NCBI GenBank assembly: GCA_035943095.1
Contig: DASZCN010000037.1
Span: 16,046-80,045 of the forward strand
Origin: AG41 sp035943095
Lineage (GTDB): Bacteria; Gemmatimonadota; Gemmatimonadetes; Gemmatimonadales; GWC2-71-9
Length of the DNA stretch: 64,000 nt
Direction of reading: 5' to 3'
Position 1 is the stretch's first letter. Each line of letters begins with the position of its first letter. Shown one piece after another: positions 1 to 7,793 of this stretch. Below the pieces are notes generated by a model. That model had not been told where the DNA came from, searched no databases, and was given only the letters and a program-made list of their open reading frames with translations. Made by a program: the position numbers and the translations under genes.

Positions 1-333
1 TCGCTCAACCTCGGGCATGCCGTGGTGCTGATGATGTACGAGCTGGCGCTGTCTCGCGGGGACGAGGATCGGCCGTTCAAGGCGCCGCGTCGAGCGAGCC
101 AGCCGGCGACGGTCGAGGACCTGGAACGGTTGTTCACCGATGCCGAAGCCGCGCTCGCCGTGATCGATTTCTTCAAGACGCGCGAGGCCGAGGGCGTGAT
201 GCGGACGTTGCGCGAAGTGCTGCACCGCGCACCGCTCGACGAGCGAGAAGCGAAACTGTTGCGGGCGATAGCGATCGAGGTGGTGAAATACGGTGAGCGA
301 CTGGCGCGTTCCGGGCTTCACGTCGACCGGTAG
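1..333 (+). CDS. 3' end of a TrmJ/SpoU-family RNA 2'-O-methyltransferase (5' truncated by window edge)
   Basis: The reading frame is open from base 1 to the TAG at 331-333, so only the last 110 residues are present. The first residues, SLNLGHAVVLMMYEL, match the end of the SpoU (SPOUT) knot domain, where an S-L-N-L-x-x-A stretch helps bind S-adenosylmethionine. The remaining ~80 residues form the helical C-terminal extension typical of TrmJ, which methylates position 32 of tRNAs; the segment around IDFFKTREAEGVMRTLREVL is the TrmJ-like helical pair. The catalytic N-terminal part lies outside the window, so tRNA versus rRNA specificity cannot be decided. The next gene starts inside this one (41-bp overlap). 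Confidence 0.75.
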   Translation, partial: SLNLGHAVVLMMYELALSRGDEDRPFKAPRRASQPATVEDLERLFTDAEAALAVIDFFKTREAEGVMRTLREVLHRAPLDEREAKLLRAIAIEVVKYGERLARSGLHVDR

Positions 334-1465
334 TAAGCGGCCCGACGCCCTGTTCGGCGCGGCGGCGCTGGAACAGGTGGAGGGCCTCCCGCTGCGGCTG
401 GCGCGCGCGTCGGGATGTCGCGTGTGGGACGCGGAAGGCCGCGAGTACACGGATTACGTCATGGCGCTCGGTGCCGTTGCCCTCGGCTACGGTCACCCCG
501 ACGTAAACCGCGCGGCCGAACAGGCGATGGCCGCCGGCGTGGTCGGGCCGCTGCCACCGGTGATTGAAGAAGAGCTCGCCGAGGAGCTCGCGATGCGCAT
601 CCCCTGGCTCGAGCAGATGCGCTTCCTGAAGACGGGCGCCGAGGCGGTCGCGGCGGCGGTGCGACTGGCGCGGGTCGCCACGGGGCGGGAGCGCGTGCTC
701 GGGTGCGGCTACCACGGATGGCTCGACTGGTGCCAGGCGGGTGAGGGCGTGCCCGCCGGGACCCGGGCCCTCTATGCCGAGATTCCGTTCAACGACGTGG
801 AGGGCAGCCGCCGCTTGATTCGCGACGCCGGCGACCGCTTGGCGGCGGTGGTCGTCGAGCCGGTGGTCGTGATCGAGCCGACACACGAATGGCTCGAAAC
901 TTTGCGGGTGGAGACTACGCGCGCGGGGGCGGTACTCGTGTTCGACGAGATCAAGACGGCGTTTCGGTTGGCGATCGGCGGCGCAGCCGAGCGCTACGGC
1001 GTGCGGCCCGACCTCGCGGTGCTGGGCAAGGCCATAGCGAACGGTTTCCCGCTCGCGGTCGTGGGGGGGCGCGCGGACCTGATGTCGGCCATCGCGCGTA
1101 CGTGGATCTCTTCGACGCTCGCTACCGAAAGCGTGGCGCTCGCCGCGGCGCGCGCGACGCTGGACGTGTTCGCCCACCAGGACGTGTGCGGTCACCTGCA
1201 TCGCATGGGCACCCGCTTGCTCCATGGGCTGCATCGCTTGCACCGCAAACATGCCGACCTGGTAACCGGGGTAGGCGGGGTGGCGGAGATGTGCTTCCTG
1301 CACTTCGCGAGCGACCAGATCTCGGCGGACGTAGCCCGCGGGTGCGCGGGGCGGGGACTCTTGTTCAAGCGCACGGCGTACAATTTCGTGTCGATGGCGC
1401 ATGATGAGGAGACCGTGGATCGGACATTGGACGTGCTCACCGACGTTCTTGGAGCGATCGCGTGA
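293..1465 (+). CDS. Class III PLP-dependent aminotransferase (glutamate-1-semialdehyde aminomutase-like)
   Basis: A 390-residue fold-type I PLP enzyme. Family landmarks are in order: an N-terminal substrate region with WDAEGREYTDYVMALGAV, the SGAEA-like KTGAEAV turn, YHGW, the cofactor-binding DEIKTAFR, and Schiff-base lysine K246 in LGKAIANGFP. These match glutamate-1-semialdehyde aminomutase and related class III aminotransferases. The protein is slightly shorter than a true HemL (about 430 residues), so a role in haem synthesis is uncertain and a transaminase of unknown substrate is as likely. The GTG at 293 gives a 41-bp overlap with the preceding methyltransferase gene; I see no better start further in that keeps the N-terminal strand. 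No metabolic partner is adjacent. Confidence 0.75.
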   Translation: MSDWRVPGFTSTGSKRPDALFGAAALEQVEGLPLRLARASGCRVWDAEGREYTDYVMALGAVALGYGHPDVNRAAEQAMAAGVVGPLPPVIEEELAEELAMRIPWLEQMRFLKTGAEAVAAAVRLARVATGRERVLGCGYHGWLDWCQAGEGVPAGTRALYAEIPFNDVEGSRRLIRDAGDRLAAVVVEPVVVIEPTHEWLETLRVETTRAGAVLVFDEIKTAFRLAIGGAAERYGVRPDLAVLGKAIANGFPLAVVGGRADLMSAIARTWISSTLATESVALAAARATLDVFAHQDVCGHLHRMGTRLLHGLHRLHRKHADLVTGVGGVAEMCFLHFASDQISADVARGCAGRGLLFKRTAYNFVSMAHDEETVDRTLDVLTDVLGAIA

Positions 1466-1522
1466 GTCATTCACGGCAGGGGGCTTGCGCTCGGTGAGCG
1501 ACGCGGGAATCGTGGTGGCATC

Positions 1523-3028
1523 GTGACGCTCCAACGCAAGCTCCTCCTCGGCTTCTCCCTCATGGTCCTCCCGGCCCTCCTGGTGGGCCTGCATGCAATC
1601 CGTACGAATGCGCGGGAGCAGGAAGCGCTCGAGGCCCTGGGGCGGCGCCTTGCCCAGTCCCGCACGTACGCCGAAGTCGAAGACGCGATGTTCAACCAGA
1701 CCCAGGTGGTCTGGCGCTACCTGAGCGGCGATCCCGCGGCGAAGCGAGAGTTCCCCCTCACGGAGCAAGTCGTAGACTACTGGCTCGATCGCTGGACCGC
1801 CGGGCTTCCCCCCGATGAGGTCACCCTCGCTGATGGCGTCCGGAAGATCGAGCTCGAAATCCGATCCGTGGCCGGCGGCGTGTTCAAACTGTATGACTCC
1901 GGCCGCCACGAGGCCGCGTATCTCACCGCGCGCCGCGAGCTCGTCGAGCGGCTGCAGCCCGCCCTGGCGACCGTGAATCGGGATATCTATCGCAAGGCGC
2001 GGGAGTTCAGCGTCCAGCGGGCCCTCGTACAGGTCGAGGGCATCGTGGAGAGCGAGCGTCGCGTCCTGTGGTCGATCATTGCGCTCGCGCTGATCGCCGG
2101 CCTGATCGCGTCGTGGCTCATCTCACGCAGCCTGGCGCGCCCCCTCAACGAGCTGCGCCAGGCGATGGCTATCGTAGGCGCCGGGGACCTGGACCATGTG
2201 ATCGAGTCCCGCTCACGAGACGAAATCGGGGAGCTGGCGCGGTCCTTCGCCCGGATGACGGAACGGCTGCGCCAATCCCACACGCAGCTCGTCCAGTCGG
2301 AGAAGCTGGCGTCGATCGGACAGATGGCGGCTGCGGTGGCGCACGGCCTGCGAAACCCGCTGGCCAGCCTGCGCGCGGCGGCTCAGCTGGCGCGGCACCG
2401 GGTTGACGCGCCCGCCGCTCGTGAGCAGTTGAACGCGATCGTCGAGCAGGTGGATCGGCTCGATCTTCGCATCACCCACCTCCTGGCGTTCTCGCGCCCC
2501 GCGCCGTTCCATCCGTTGCGGGAGAGCGTGCGGGTGCTGGTTGAGGCGGCCGTCAGTGGCGTCTCTCAGCTCCTCCACGAGCGTCGCGTCGAGCTGATCG
2601 TGAGCCTCGCGCCTTCGCTTCCCGAGGTGCGGGTGGACCCGATGCGACTGGAGCAGACGTTGACCGAAATCGTCTCCAACGCGCTCGACGCGATGCCCCC
2701 TCCCGACGGTGGGCGCCTCACGATCGAGGGGCGGCGCGAGACGAACGATGGCGGCGTGGATGGCGTGACTCTGACGATCACCGATTCGGGCCGCGGCATC
2801 GCGCCCGAGGTCCTGGCGAACGTGTGCGAGCCGTTCTTCACCACGCGCGCCGAGGGCACCGGCCTCGGGCTCGCGATCGCCAAACGCTACGTCGAGGAGA
2901 CCGGTGGGCGGCTCAGCATCACCAGCGTGGTCGGCCGCGGCACCACGGTGTCCATCTGGCTGCCCAGTGCGGGCGACGCGACGCCGGCGCAGGCATCCTC
3001 GGCCGTACCGGCACGACAGCTCGCATGA
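1523..3028 (+). CDS. Membrane sensor histidine kinase (NtrB-like), partner of the adjacent NtrC-type regulator
   Basis: A 501-residue kinase. One transmembrane segment spans about residues 6-26 and a second about 178-198; between them is a ~150-residue extracytoplasmic sensor region rich in helices. A HAMP linker (about 199-250) leads to the HisKA dimerisation helix with phospho-acceptor H274 in VAHGLRNPLASL, then a HATPase_c domain with the N box (SNALDAM), G1 box (DSGRGI) and G2 box (GTGLGLAIAKR). Its TGA overlaps the ATG of the response-regulator gene (ATGA), so the two are translationally coupled and almost certainly a cognate pair. The signal is not evident from the sequence; genome context suggests control of PQQ synthesis. 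Confidence 0.9.
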   Translation: MTLQRKLLLGFSLMVLPALLVGLHAIRTNAREQEALEALGRRLAQSRTYAEVEDAMFNQTQVVWRYLSGDPAAKREFPLTEQVVDYWLDRWTAGLPPDEVTLADGVRKIELEIRSVAGGVFKLYDSGRHEAAYLTARRELVERLQPALATVNRDIYRKAREFSVQRALVQVEGIVESERRVLWSIIALALIAGLIASWLISRSLARPLNELRQAMAIVGAGDLDHVIESRSRDEIGELARSFARMTERLRQSHTQLVQSEKLASIGQMAAAVAHGLRNPLASLRAAAQLARHRVDAPAAREQLNAIVEQVDRLDLRITHLLAFSRPAPFHPLRESVRVLVEAAVSGVSQLLHERRVELIVSLAPSLPEVRVDPMRLEQTLTEIVSNALDAMPPPDGGRLTIEGRRETNDGGVDGVTLTITDSGRGIAPEVLANVCEPFFTTRAEGTGLGLAIAKRYVEETGGRLSITSVVGRGTTVSIWLPSAGDATPAQASSAVPARQLA

Positions 3029-4407
3029 ACGGCTCGACGGTCCTCATCGTTGACGACGAACAGACCCTCGCCCGTTCGGCGAAGGCGTTTCTCGTGGATC
3101 ACGGGTACGAGGCCGAAGTCGCCGGCTCGGGCGAGCAGGCGCTCGAGCTGCTCGAGCGCCTGCAACCCGACGTCGTCTTCGCGGACGTCCGCTTGCCGGG
3201 AATGAGCGGGATCGATCTCCTGAAACGGATCCGCGAGTTCGATCCCGTGCTCCCAGTGATCATGCTGACCGCCTATGGCTCGATCGAAGGCGCGGTCGAA
3301 GCCGTGAAGCTCGGCGCCTTCGACTACGTCAAGAAGCCGGTGGACCTGGAGGAGCTGAAGCTCCTGGCCGATCGCGCGCGCGAGAACCGTCAGCTGAAGC
3401 AGGAGCTCTCCTACTACCGGCGTCGTGCCACGGAAGACGGCGGGTTCGCGACCATGGTGGGACAGTCGTCCGCGGTCCGGGCGATCCTCGAGCGGGCACG
3501 CCAGATCGCCGAGCTGGAGGACACGCCACCGGTGCTGCTCACCGGCGAGACCGGCACCGGCAAGGGCCTCCTCGCGCGGGCGATCCATGCGTCGGGCGTG
3601 CGGGCCGCGAAACCGTTCATCGAGGTCAACTGCACCGCCATTCCTGCGACCCTCATGGAGGCCGAGCTGTTCGGCCACGAGCGGGGCGCGTTCACCGACG
3701 CCAAAGAGTCCAAACCAGGATTGTTCGAAGCCGGAGAGGGGGGATTCCTCTTCCTGGACGAGATTGGAGACGTGGACCTTTCGATGCAGGGGAAGCTCCT
3801 GCGTGCCATCGAGGACCGAGCGGTGCGCCGCGTGGGCAGCGTCCGCGAGCGGAAGATTGACGTCCGGATCATCGCTGCGACCAATCGCGACTTGGAGCGC
3901 GAGGTCCAGCGGGAGCGATTCCGGTCGGATCTGTATTTTCGGCTCGCGGTGATCGTGCTCCACGTCCCGCCGTTGCGCGAACGGGGTGAGGACGTCTTGC
4001 TCCTCACCGAGCACTTCCTCCGAGTGCTCAATGCCAAGTACGGGCGCGCCGTGCGAGAGATCAGCGCGCCCGCCCGCGAGCTGTTGCTGTCCTACCCGTG
4101 GCCGGGCAACGTGCGCGAGCTGAGTCATGTGATCGAGCGCGCGGTCCTCTGGAGCCGGGGACCCGAGCTCGAAGTCGAGCACCTTTCGCTCACCAGTCCG
4201 GACCACGGCACACCCGCCGAACGGCCGGCGGTCGCTTCATCACCGTCACTCCCGCCGCAGGGCGTGGACTTGGCGCATTGGGAAAAAGCGATGATCGAGC
4301 GGGCGATGCGCGACGCGGGAGGCAACCAGACGAAGGCGGCGCAGCGCCTCGGCATCTCTCGGGACACGCTACGCTACCGGCTTCGAAAGTTCGGGCTCCA
4401 GCCCTGA
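3025..4407 (+). CDS. NtrC-family sigma-54-dependent response regulator, candidate activator of the pqq operon
   Basis: A 460-residue activator with three domains. The receiver domain (1-120) has acidic pocket D10/D11, phospho-acceptor D54 in FADVRLPGMSG and switch residue T near LTAYGS. The AAA+ sigma-54 interaction domain has Walker A GETGTGKG at 174-181 and the sigma-54 contact loop at 221-226. That loop reads GAFTDA, not the canonical GAFTGA; Walker B is FLFLDEIGD. A Fis-type helix-turn-helix forms the C-terminus (GNQTKAAQRLGISRDTLRYRL). The start at 3025 overlaps the kinase stop and gives the right receiver-domain N-terminus. Fifteen bases after its stop lie two tandem palindromes and then a sigma-54-like promoter for pqqA, the arrangement expected if this protein activates the pqq genes. 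Confidence 0.9.
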   Translation: MNGSTVLIVDDEQTLARSAKAFLVDHGYEAEVAGSGEQALELLERLQPDVVFADVRLPGMSGIDLLKRIREFDPVLPVIMLTAYGSIEGAVEAVKLGAFDYVKKPVDLEELKLLADRARENRQLKQELSYYRRRATEDGGFATMVGQSSAVRAILERARQIAELEDTPPVLLTGETGTGKGLLARAIHASGVRAAKPFIEVNCTAIPATLMEAELFGHERGAFTDAKESKPGLFEAGEGGFLFLDEIGDVDLSMQGKLLRAIEDRAVRRVGSVRERKIDVRIIAATNRDLEREVQRERFRSDLYFRLAVIVLHVPPLRERGEDVLLLTEHFLRVLNAKYGRAVREISAPARELLLSYPWPGNVRELSHVIERAVLWSRGPELEVEHLSLTSPDHGTPAERPAVASSPSLPPQGVDLAHWEKAMIERAMRDAGGNQTKAAQRLGISRDTLRYRLRKFGLQP

Positions 4408-4420
4408 GTCGCGTCCTGGC

Positions 4421-4455
4421 CGGGTGATTTCACCCATCTTGGGTGATATGACCCA
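4421..4455 (+). promoter_or_regulatory. Two tandem 14-bp palindromic operators upstream of pqqA (candidate enhancer sites)
   Basis: GGGTGATTTCACCC at 4422-4435 and GGGTGATATGACCC at 4441-4454 agree at 12 of 14 positions and are 19 bp centre to centre, about two helical turns. Each is an inverted repeat of GGGT-N6-ACCC; the first is a perfect dyad apart from the central pair. They lie about 140 and 120 bp upstream of the start point predicted from the sigma-54 promoter at 4542-4557. That spacing is typical of NtrC-type enhancers, and the regulator gene ends 15 bp before them. Binding is inferred, not shown. Confidence 0.65.
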
Positions 4456-4541
4456 AACCGGGCGCGTGCACGTCGGGAGGCCCAAAACACTAAGTGTCGA
4501 TCGGGGATGGTGTTGTGCGTCGAGGCGTCGGGCTGGCGTCG

Positions 4542-4557
4542 CGGCACATCTCCTGCG
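4542..4557 (+). promoter_or_regulatory. Putative sigma-54 (-24/-12) promoter of the pqq operon
   Basis: The sequence CGGCACATCTCCTGCG has the invariant GG (4543-4544) and GC (4555-4556) separated by exactly 10 bases. It matches the -24 box TGGCAC at five of six positions and the TGC of the -12 box. The expected start point is near 4568, leaving a ~48-nt leader before the pqqA ATG. The presence of a sigma-54 activator gene directly upstream raises confidence; the first base of the -24 box and the flanking A/T of the -12 box deviate. Confidence 0.55.
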
Positions 4558-4615
4558 AGGTTTCACATCGAGCGCTAGTAGTGATCGATCATTGTAGCCT
4601 CGGAGGAATGGAAAA

Positions 4616-4690
4616 ATGACTTGGACGAAACCCGAATTCGCAGTAGTTGAGCTGGGGATGGAAGTCGGCGCGTACGCCGGCAATGCCTGA
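4616..4690 (+). CDS. pqqA: PqqA, PQQ precursor peptide
   Basis: A 24-residue peptide, the ribosomally made precursor of pyrroloquinoline quinone. It carries the invariant Glu-x3-Tyr pair as E16 and Y20 in EVGAY; PqqE cross-links these two residues and the rest of the peptide is discarded. The beginning, MTWTKPEF, is the usual PqqA opening. A clear Shine-Dalgarno GGAGG at 4602-4606 sits 9 bases before the ATG. Another ATG at 4608 is out of frame. It is the first gene of pqqABCDE and is followed by a strong hairpin that should favour pqqA transcripts over the downstream genes. Confidence 0.95.
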   Translation: MTWTKPEFAVVELGMEVGAYAGNA

Positions 4691-4713
4691 ACCAGGCTGC
4701 AACAGGTAAGGGG

Positions 4714-4744
4714 GGGGCCGGGTGACGAACCCGGCCCCTTTGTT
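4714..4744 (+). terminator. Intrinsic terminator/attenuator between pqqA and pqqB
   Basis: A perfect 10-bp stem, GGGGCCGGGT (4714-4723) with ACCCGGCCCC (4729-4738), closes a 5-base loop and is followed by TTTGTT. It begins 23 bases after the pqqA stop and ends 8 bases before the pqqB ATG. Termination is probably partial, because pqqB has no other obvious promoter. The stem also leaves no free Shine-Dalgarno sequence for pqqB. Confidence 0.7.
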
Positions 4745-4746
4745 CA

Positions 4747-5670
4747 ATGCGCATCATTATCCTCGGCTCGGCGGCAGGCGGCGGCGTGCCGCAGTGGAAC
4801 TGCGGCTGCCCGAATTGCGCCGAGGCGCGACATCGCAAGACGGGGCGCACGCAGTCGTCGGTAGCCATCAGTGCGGACGGCGAGCGCTGGGTTGTCCTCA
4901 ACGCCTCTCCTGATCTTCGCACCCAGCTCTCCATGCATCCACCGCTCTGGCCCCCCCCCGCCCCCCGGGCCAAGCGCGGCTCACCCGTCGCCGCGGTCGT
5001 TCTCACCGACGGGGAAATCGATCACACGTTGGGTCTCCTGTTACTGCGCGAGAGCGATGCCCGGCTTCCCGTGTACGCGCCCGCCGGCGTGACCGCGCTG
5101 CTGGGCAACGAGTGGCCGCTGTACCGGGTGCTGTCCGCATACTCGGGCGTAGACGCCCGGACTCTGGAAGAGGGTCGCCCGATCGTGCTCGCGGACGGCG
5201 CCGGCGTCCCGCTGGGCCTGTGCTGCTCGGCCACCGCCGTGGCGCGCCGACCGCCGCGGTACGCCCGGTCCGCTCCCGCCGGGACGTTCGACTTGGGCCT
5301 GCGCATCACGGACGAGCGGACGGGCGGGATCTTCGCCTATGTTCCCACGGCTGGGAGCGTGGATGAGGCTCTGCGCCGGATCGCGGCGGGAGCTCACCTG
5401 TTGATGTTCGATGGCACGTTCTGGTCCGATGATGAGCTGCGCCACGCGGGCGCCGCCCCCGACACGCCGACCGCGCGCGAGATGGGCCACCTGCCCGTCG
5501 GCGGGCGAGGTGGGAGCCTCGAGCTCCTGCTGAGTCTTGGCGCAAAACGTACGGTGTATGTGCACATCAACAACACCAACCCGATCCTGCGCGAAGGTTC
5601 AACAGAGCGCAGACAGGTGGAAGCGGCGGGAATCGTGGTTGGGGACGACGCGATGGAGTTCGAGCTGTGA
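4747..5670 (+). CDS. pqqB: PqqB, metallo-beta-lactamase-fold PQQ biosynthesis protein
   Basis: A 307-residue protein of normal PqqB length. The opening IILGSAAGGGVPQWNCGCPNC is diagnostic of PqqB, with the cysteine pair that binds zinc. The metallo-beta-lactamase-like fold continues through LNASPDLRTQL and LTDGEIDHTLGLLLLRE, and ends with HINNTNPIL and a GSTERR motif. PqqB is thought to act as an iron-dependent hydroxylase on the Glu-Tyr dipeptide released from PqqA, although older work proposed transport. Its TGA overlaps the pqqC GTG (GTGA). A run of C near 4950 stays in frame. Confidence 0.95.
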   Translation: MRIIILGSAAGGGVPQWNCGCPNCAEARHRKTGRTQSSVAISADGERWVVLNASPDLRTQLSMHPPLWPPPAPRAKRGSPVAAVVLTDGEIDHTLGLLLLRESDARLPVYAPAGVTALLGNEWPLYRVLSAYSGVDARTLEEGRPIVLADGAGVPLGLCCSATAVARRPPRYARSAPAGTFDLGLRITDERTGGIFAYVPTAGSVDEALRRIAAGAHLLMFDGTFWSDDELRHAGAAPDTPTAREMGHLPVGGRGGSLELLLSLGAKRTVYVHINNTNPILREGSTERRQVEAAGIVVGDDAMEFEL

Positions 5671-6386
5671 GCGCCACCGCCCCGGCGGTCTCGCGGGCGA
5701 CCGACGAATTCGTGCGCCGGCTGCGTGGCGTGCTCGAGCGCCGCTACCATCATCTCCATCCGTTCAACCAGCGGATGCACCGCGGCGAGTTGTCCCGGGA
5801 GGAGCTGCAACTCTGGGTGGCCAACCGGTTCTACTATCAAATCTGCATTCCGGTGAAAGACGCCTTGATCCTGTCGAGCTGCCCGGAGCGCGAGGTTCGC
5901 CAGCAATGGATCCAGCGCATCATTGACCATGATGGGAGACCCGGAGAAGAAGGCGGGATCGAGGCCTGGCTCCGCCTGGGCGAGGCGATGGGGGTTCCGC
6001 GGGACGACTTGGTGAGCCAGCGACGCTTGTTGCCCGGGGTCCGCTTTGCCGTGGACGCCTACGTCAATTTCTGCCGCTTCAAGCCCTGGCTCGAAGCGGT
6101 CGCCGCATCTCTCACGGAGATGTTCGCGCCGCTCATCGTGAAGGAGCGGCTCGCGGCAATGCTCAGTCACTACAAGTGGGTGGACCCCGATGGCCTCCAG
6201 TACTTCAAGAACCGGCTCAGCCAGGCCCCGCGCGACGCAGAGTACGCCCTCGGGCTCGTGACCGAGCGGTTCCAGGGCCACGTAGAGCAGGAGCGCGCGG
6301 TGGCAGCGCTCGAGTTCAAGTGCGATGTCCTCTGGTGTCTCTTGGACGCGGTCGAGCGGGGCCCGCTCCCGGGCAGCGCCGGGTGA
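5667..6386 (+). CDS. pqqC: PqqC, pyrroloquinoline-quinone synthase
   Basis: A 239-residue all-helical oxidase of the haem-oxygenase/TENA-like fold. It catalyses the last step, the cofactor-free ring closure and eight-electron oxidation of AHQQ to PQQ. Typical segments are HPFNQRMHRGELSREELQLW near the N-terminus, NRFYYQICIPVKDALILS, DHDGRPGEEGGIEAWLRLGE and VDAYVNFCRF. The Arg, His and Tyr positions that line the active site in characterised PqqC proteins appear conserved. The GTG start at 5667 overlaps the pqqB stop by 4 bp and the gene ends with a 4-bp overlap into pqqD, indicating tight coupling. Confidence 0.95.
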   Translation: MSATAPAVSRATDEFVRRLRGVLERRYHHLHPFNQRMHRGELSREELQLWVANRFYYQICIPVKDALILSSCPEREVRQQWIQRIIDHDGRPGEEGGIEAWLRLGEAMGVPRDDLVSQRRLLPGVRFAVDAYVNFCRFKPWLEAVAASLTEMFAPLIVKERLAAMLSHYKWVDPDGLQYFKNRLSQAPRDAEYALGLVTERFQGHVEQERAVAALEFKCDVLWCLLDAVERGPLPGSAG

Positions 6387-6673
6387 GCGCCATGGCCGAC
6401 GCACCAGCCCGCTCCCTCCTCCTGCGGCTGCATCCGAAGGCACGTCTCCAGCGGGACGATGTGCGGGGAAGGGACGTGCTGCTGTATCCGGAAGGGCTCG
6501 TGACCCTGAACGCGACCGGGGTCGAGATTCTCAAGTTGTGCGACGGGACTCGTTCGCTCGCCGACATCGTCGGCACGTTGGAGCAGCGCTACGGCACGAC
6601 CGGCCTCGGGGCCGACGTGGGCGCGTTTCTCGAGGCGCTCGCGGCTAAAGGGTTGGTGACGTATGGACCCTAA
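6383..6673 (+). CDS. pqqD: PqqD, PqqA-binding peptide chaperone (RRE domain)
   Basis: A small winged-helix protein of the RiPP recognition element family. It binds PqqA and presents it to PqqE. The characteristic stretch DVLLYPEGLVTLNATGVEIL, followed by LCDGTRSLADIV and a final FLEALAAKGLV helix, matches PqqD. I used GTG at 6383, which overlaps the pqqC TGA in the same GTGA pattern seen between pqqB and pqqC (96 residues); an ATG at 6392 (93 residues) is equally possible. The gene overlaps pqqE by 11 bp. Confidence 0.92.
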   Translation: MSAMADAPARSLLLRLHPKARLQRDDVRGRDVLLYPEGLVTLNATGVEILKLCDGTRSLADIVGTLEQRYGTTGLGADVGAFLEALAAKGLVTYGP

Positions 6674-7793
6674 GCCGCTGTGGCTATTGGCGGAGCTCAC
6701 CTACAAGTGCCCGCTGCAATGTCCCTACTGCTCGAATCCCCTCGACTTCGCCGGCGGGCGCTTCAAGCGCGAGCTTTCGACAGCCGAGTGGTGCCGGGTG
6801 TTTCGGGAAGCGAAGGCGCTCGGCGTCCTCCAGCTTGGTCTCTCGGGCGGCGAGCCGACGCTGCGACCGGATCTCGACGAGTTGATCCGCACCGCGCACG
6901 ACGTGGGGCTGTACACGTCGCTCATCACCTCGGCCTACCGGCTCACCAAAGAGCATCTCGCCGCCCTGAAGGCGGCCGGGCTCGATCACGTGCAGATCAG
7001 CATTCAGGGGTCGGACGAACAGATGTCCGATCGGGTGGCGGGTACCGCTTCCTATCGGGACAAGATCGCCGCGTACCACTACACTCGAGAGTTGGGATTC
7101 CCCCTCACGGTGAACGTAGTCCTCCATCGCAAGAACCTGCACCAGGTCGAGGCGCTGATCCGGCTCGCCGAGTCGCTTGGCGCGGAACGCATCGAGCTCG
7201 CCAACACGCAGTTCTACGGGTGGGCGCTCCACAACCGCACTGCGCTCATGCCGACCAAGGCTCAGCTCGAGGAGGCGTGGCAGGTCGTGCAACGGGAGCG
7301 GGCGCGGCTCGGGACCAGGCTCGAGATCGTGTGGGTGCTCCCGGACTACCACGAGCAGTACCCCAAGCCGTGCATGGGAGGCTGGGCTCGCGCGTACATG
7401 ACCGTAACACCGGCCGGGGAGGTCTGGCCGTGTCACGCCGCGGGCCGGATCACGACGCTCAAGTTCGAGAACGTGCGTGACCGGCCGCTCGAATGGATCT
7501 GGGAGCACTCGGACGCGTTCCAGCGGTTCCGCGGCGATAGCTGGATGCCCGAGCCCTGCCGCTCGTGCCCGCGAAAAGCCCAGGACTTCGGTGGGTGTCG
7601 GTGCCAGGCCTTTCTGGTGACGGGCGACGCTGCCGTCACCGACCCCGTGTGCTCGCTGTCGCCGCATCGCCCGTTGATCGACGCGGTGGTGGCCGAGGTG
7701 GAGCGTGCCGCGGCGGCTGGTGGGGGACCGTCGTCGGACGAGTGGACCTACCGCGCGGCGCCCGCATCGCGCGCGCTCGCCCCGAAAGGATGA
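6663..7793 (+). CDS. pqqE: PqqE, radical SAM PqqA cross-linking enzyme
   Basis: A 376-residue radical SAM enzyme that forms the Glu-Tyr carbon-carbon bond in PqqA. The S-adenosylmethionine [4Fe-4S] motif C-x3-C-x2-C is at CPLQCPYC, followed by the GGE motif in LGLSGGEPTLRPD. The C-terminal SPASM domain contributes auxiliary-cluster cysteines in PKPCMGGW, VWPCHAA, EPCRSCPRK, GGCRCQAF and DPVCSLSPHR. Length and cysteine order are normal for PqqE. It overlaps pqqD by 11 bp, and its stop overlaps the start of an ABC ATPase gene (ATGA), so the transporter belongs to the same operon. Confidence 0.95.
   Translation: MDPKPLWLLAELTYKCPLQCPYCSNPLDFAGGRFKRELSTAEWCRVFREAKALGVLQLGLSGGEPTLRPDLDELIRTAHDVGLYTSLITSAYRLTKEHLAALKAAGLDHVQISIQGSDEQMSDRVAGTASYRDKIAAYHYTRELGFPLTVNVVLHRKNLHQVEALIRLAESLGAERIELANTQFYGWALHNRTALMPTKAQLEEAWQVVQRERARLGTRLEIVWVLPDYHEQYPKPCMGGWARAYMTVTPAGEVWPCHAAGRITTLKFENVRDRPLEWIWEHSDAFQRFRGDSWMPEPCRSCPRKAQDFGGCRCQAFLVTGDAAVTDPVCSLSPHRPLIDAVVAEVERAAAAGGGPSSDEWTYRAAPASRALAPKG

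Noticed and set aside
293..1465. Assignment as hemL
   Set aside because: Shorter than HemL and without haem-pathway neighbours; class III aminotransferase is the safe call.
173..1909. Long open frame of 578 codons on the minus strand opposite the aminotransferase and kinase genes
   Set aside because: Composition is Arg/His/Pro-rich with no domain, and it is the antisense shadow of two well-supported genes in high-G+C DNA.
2887..4206. 439-codon minus-strand open frame opposite the sigma-54 activator
   Set aside because: Low-complexity translation without domains; explained by codon bias of the opposite gene.
4944..4970. Possible frameshift in pqqB at a C-rich run
   Set aside because: Conserved PqqB motifs continue in the same frame after the run.
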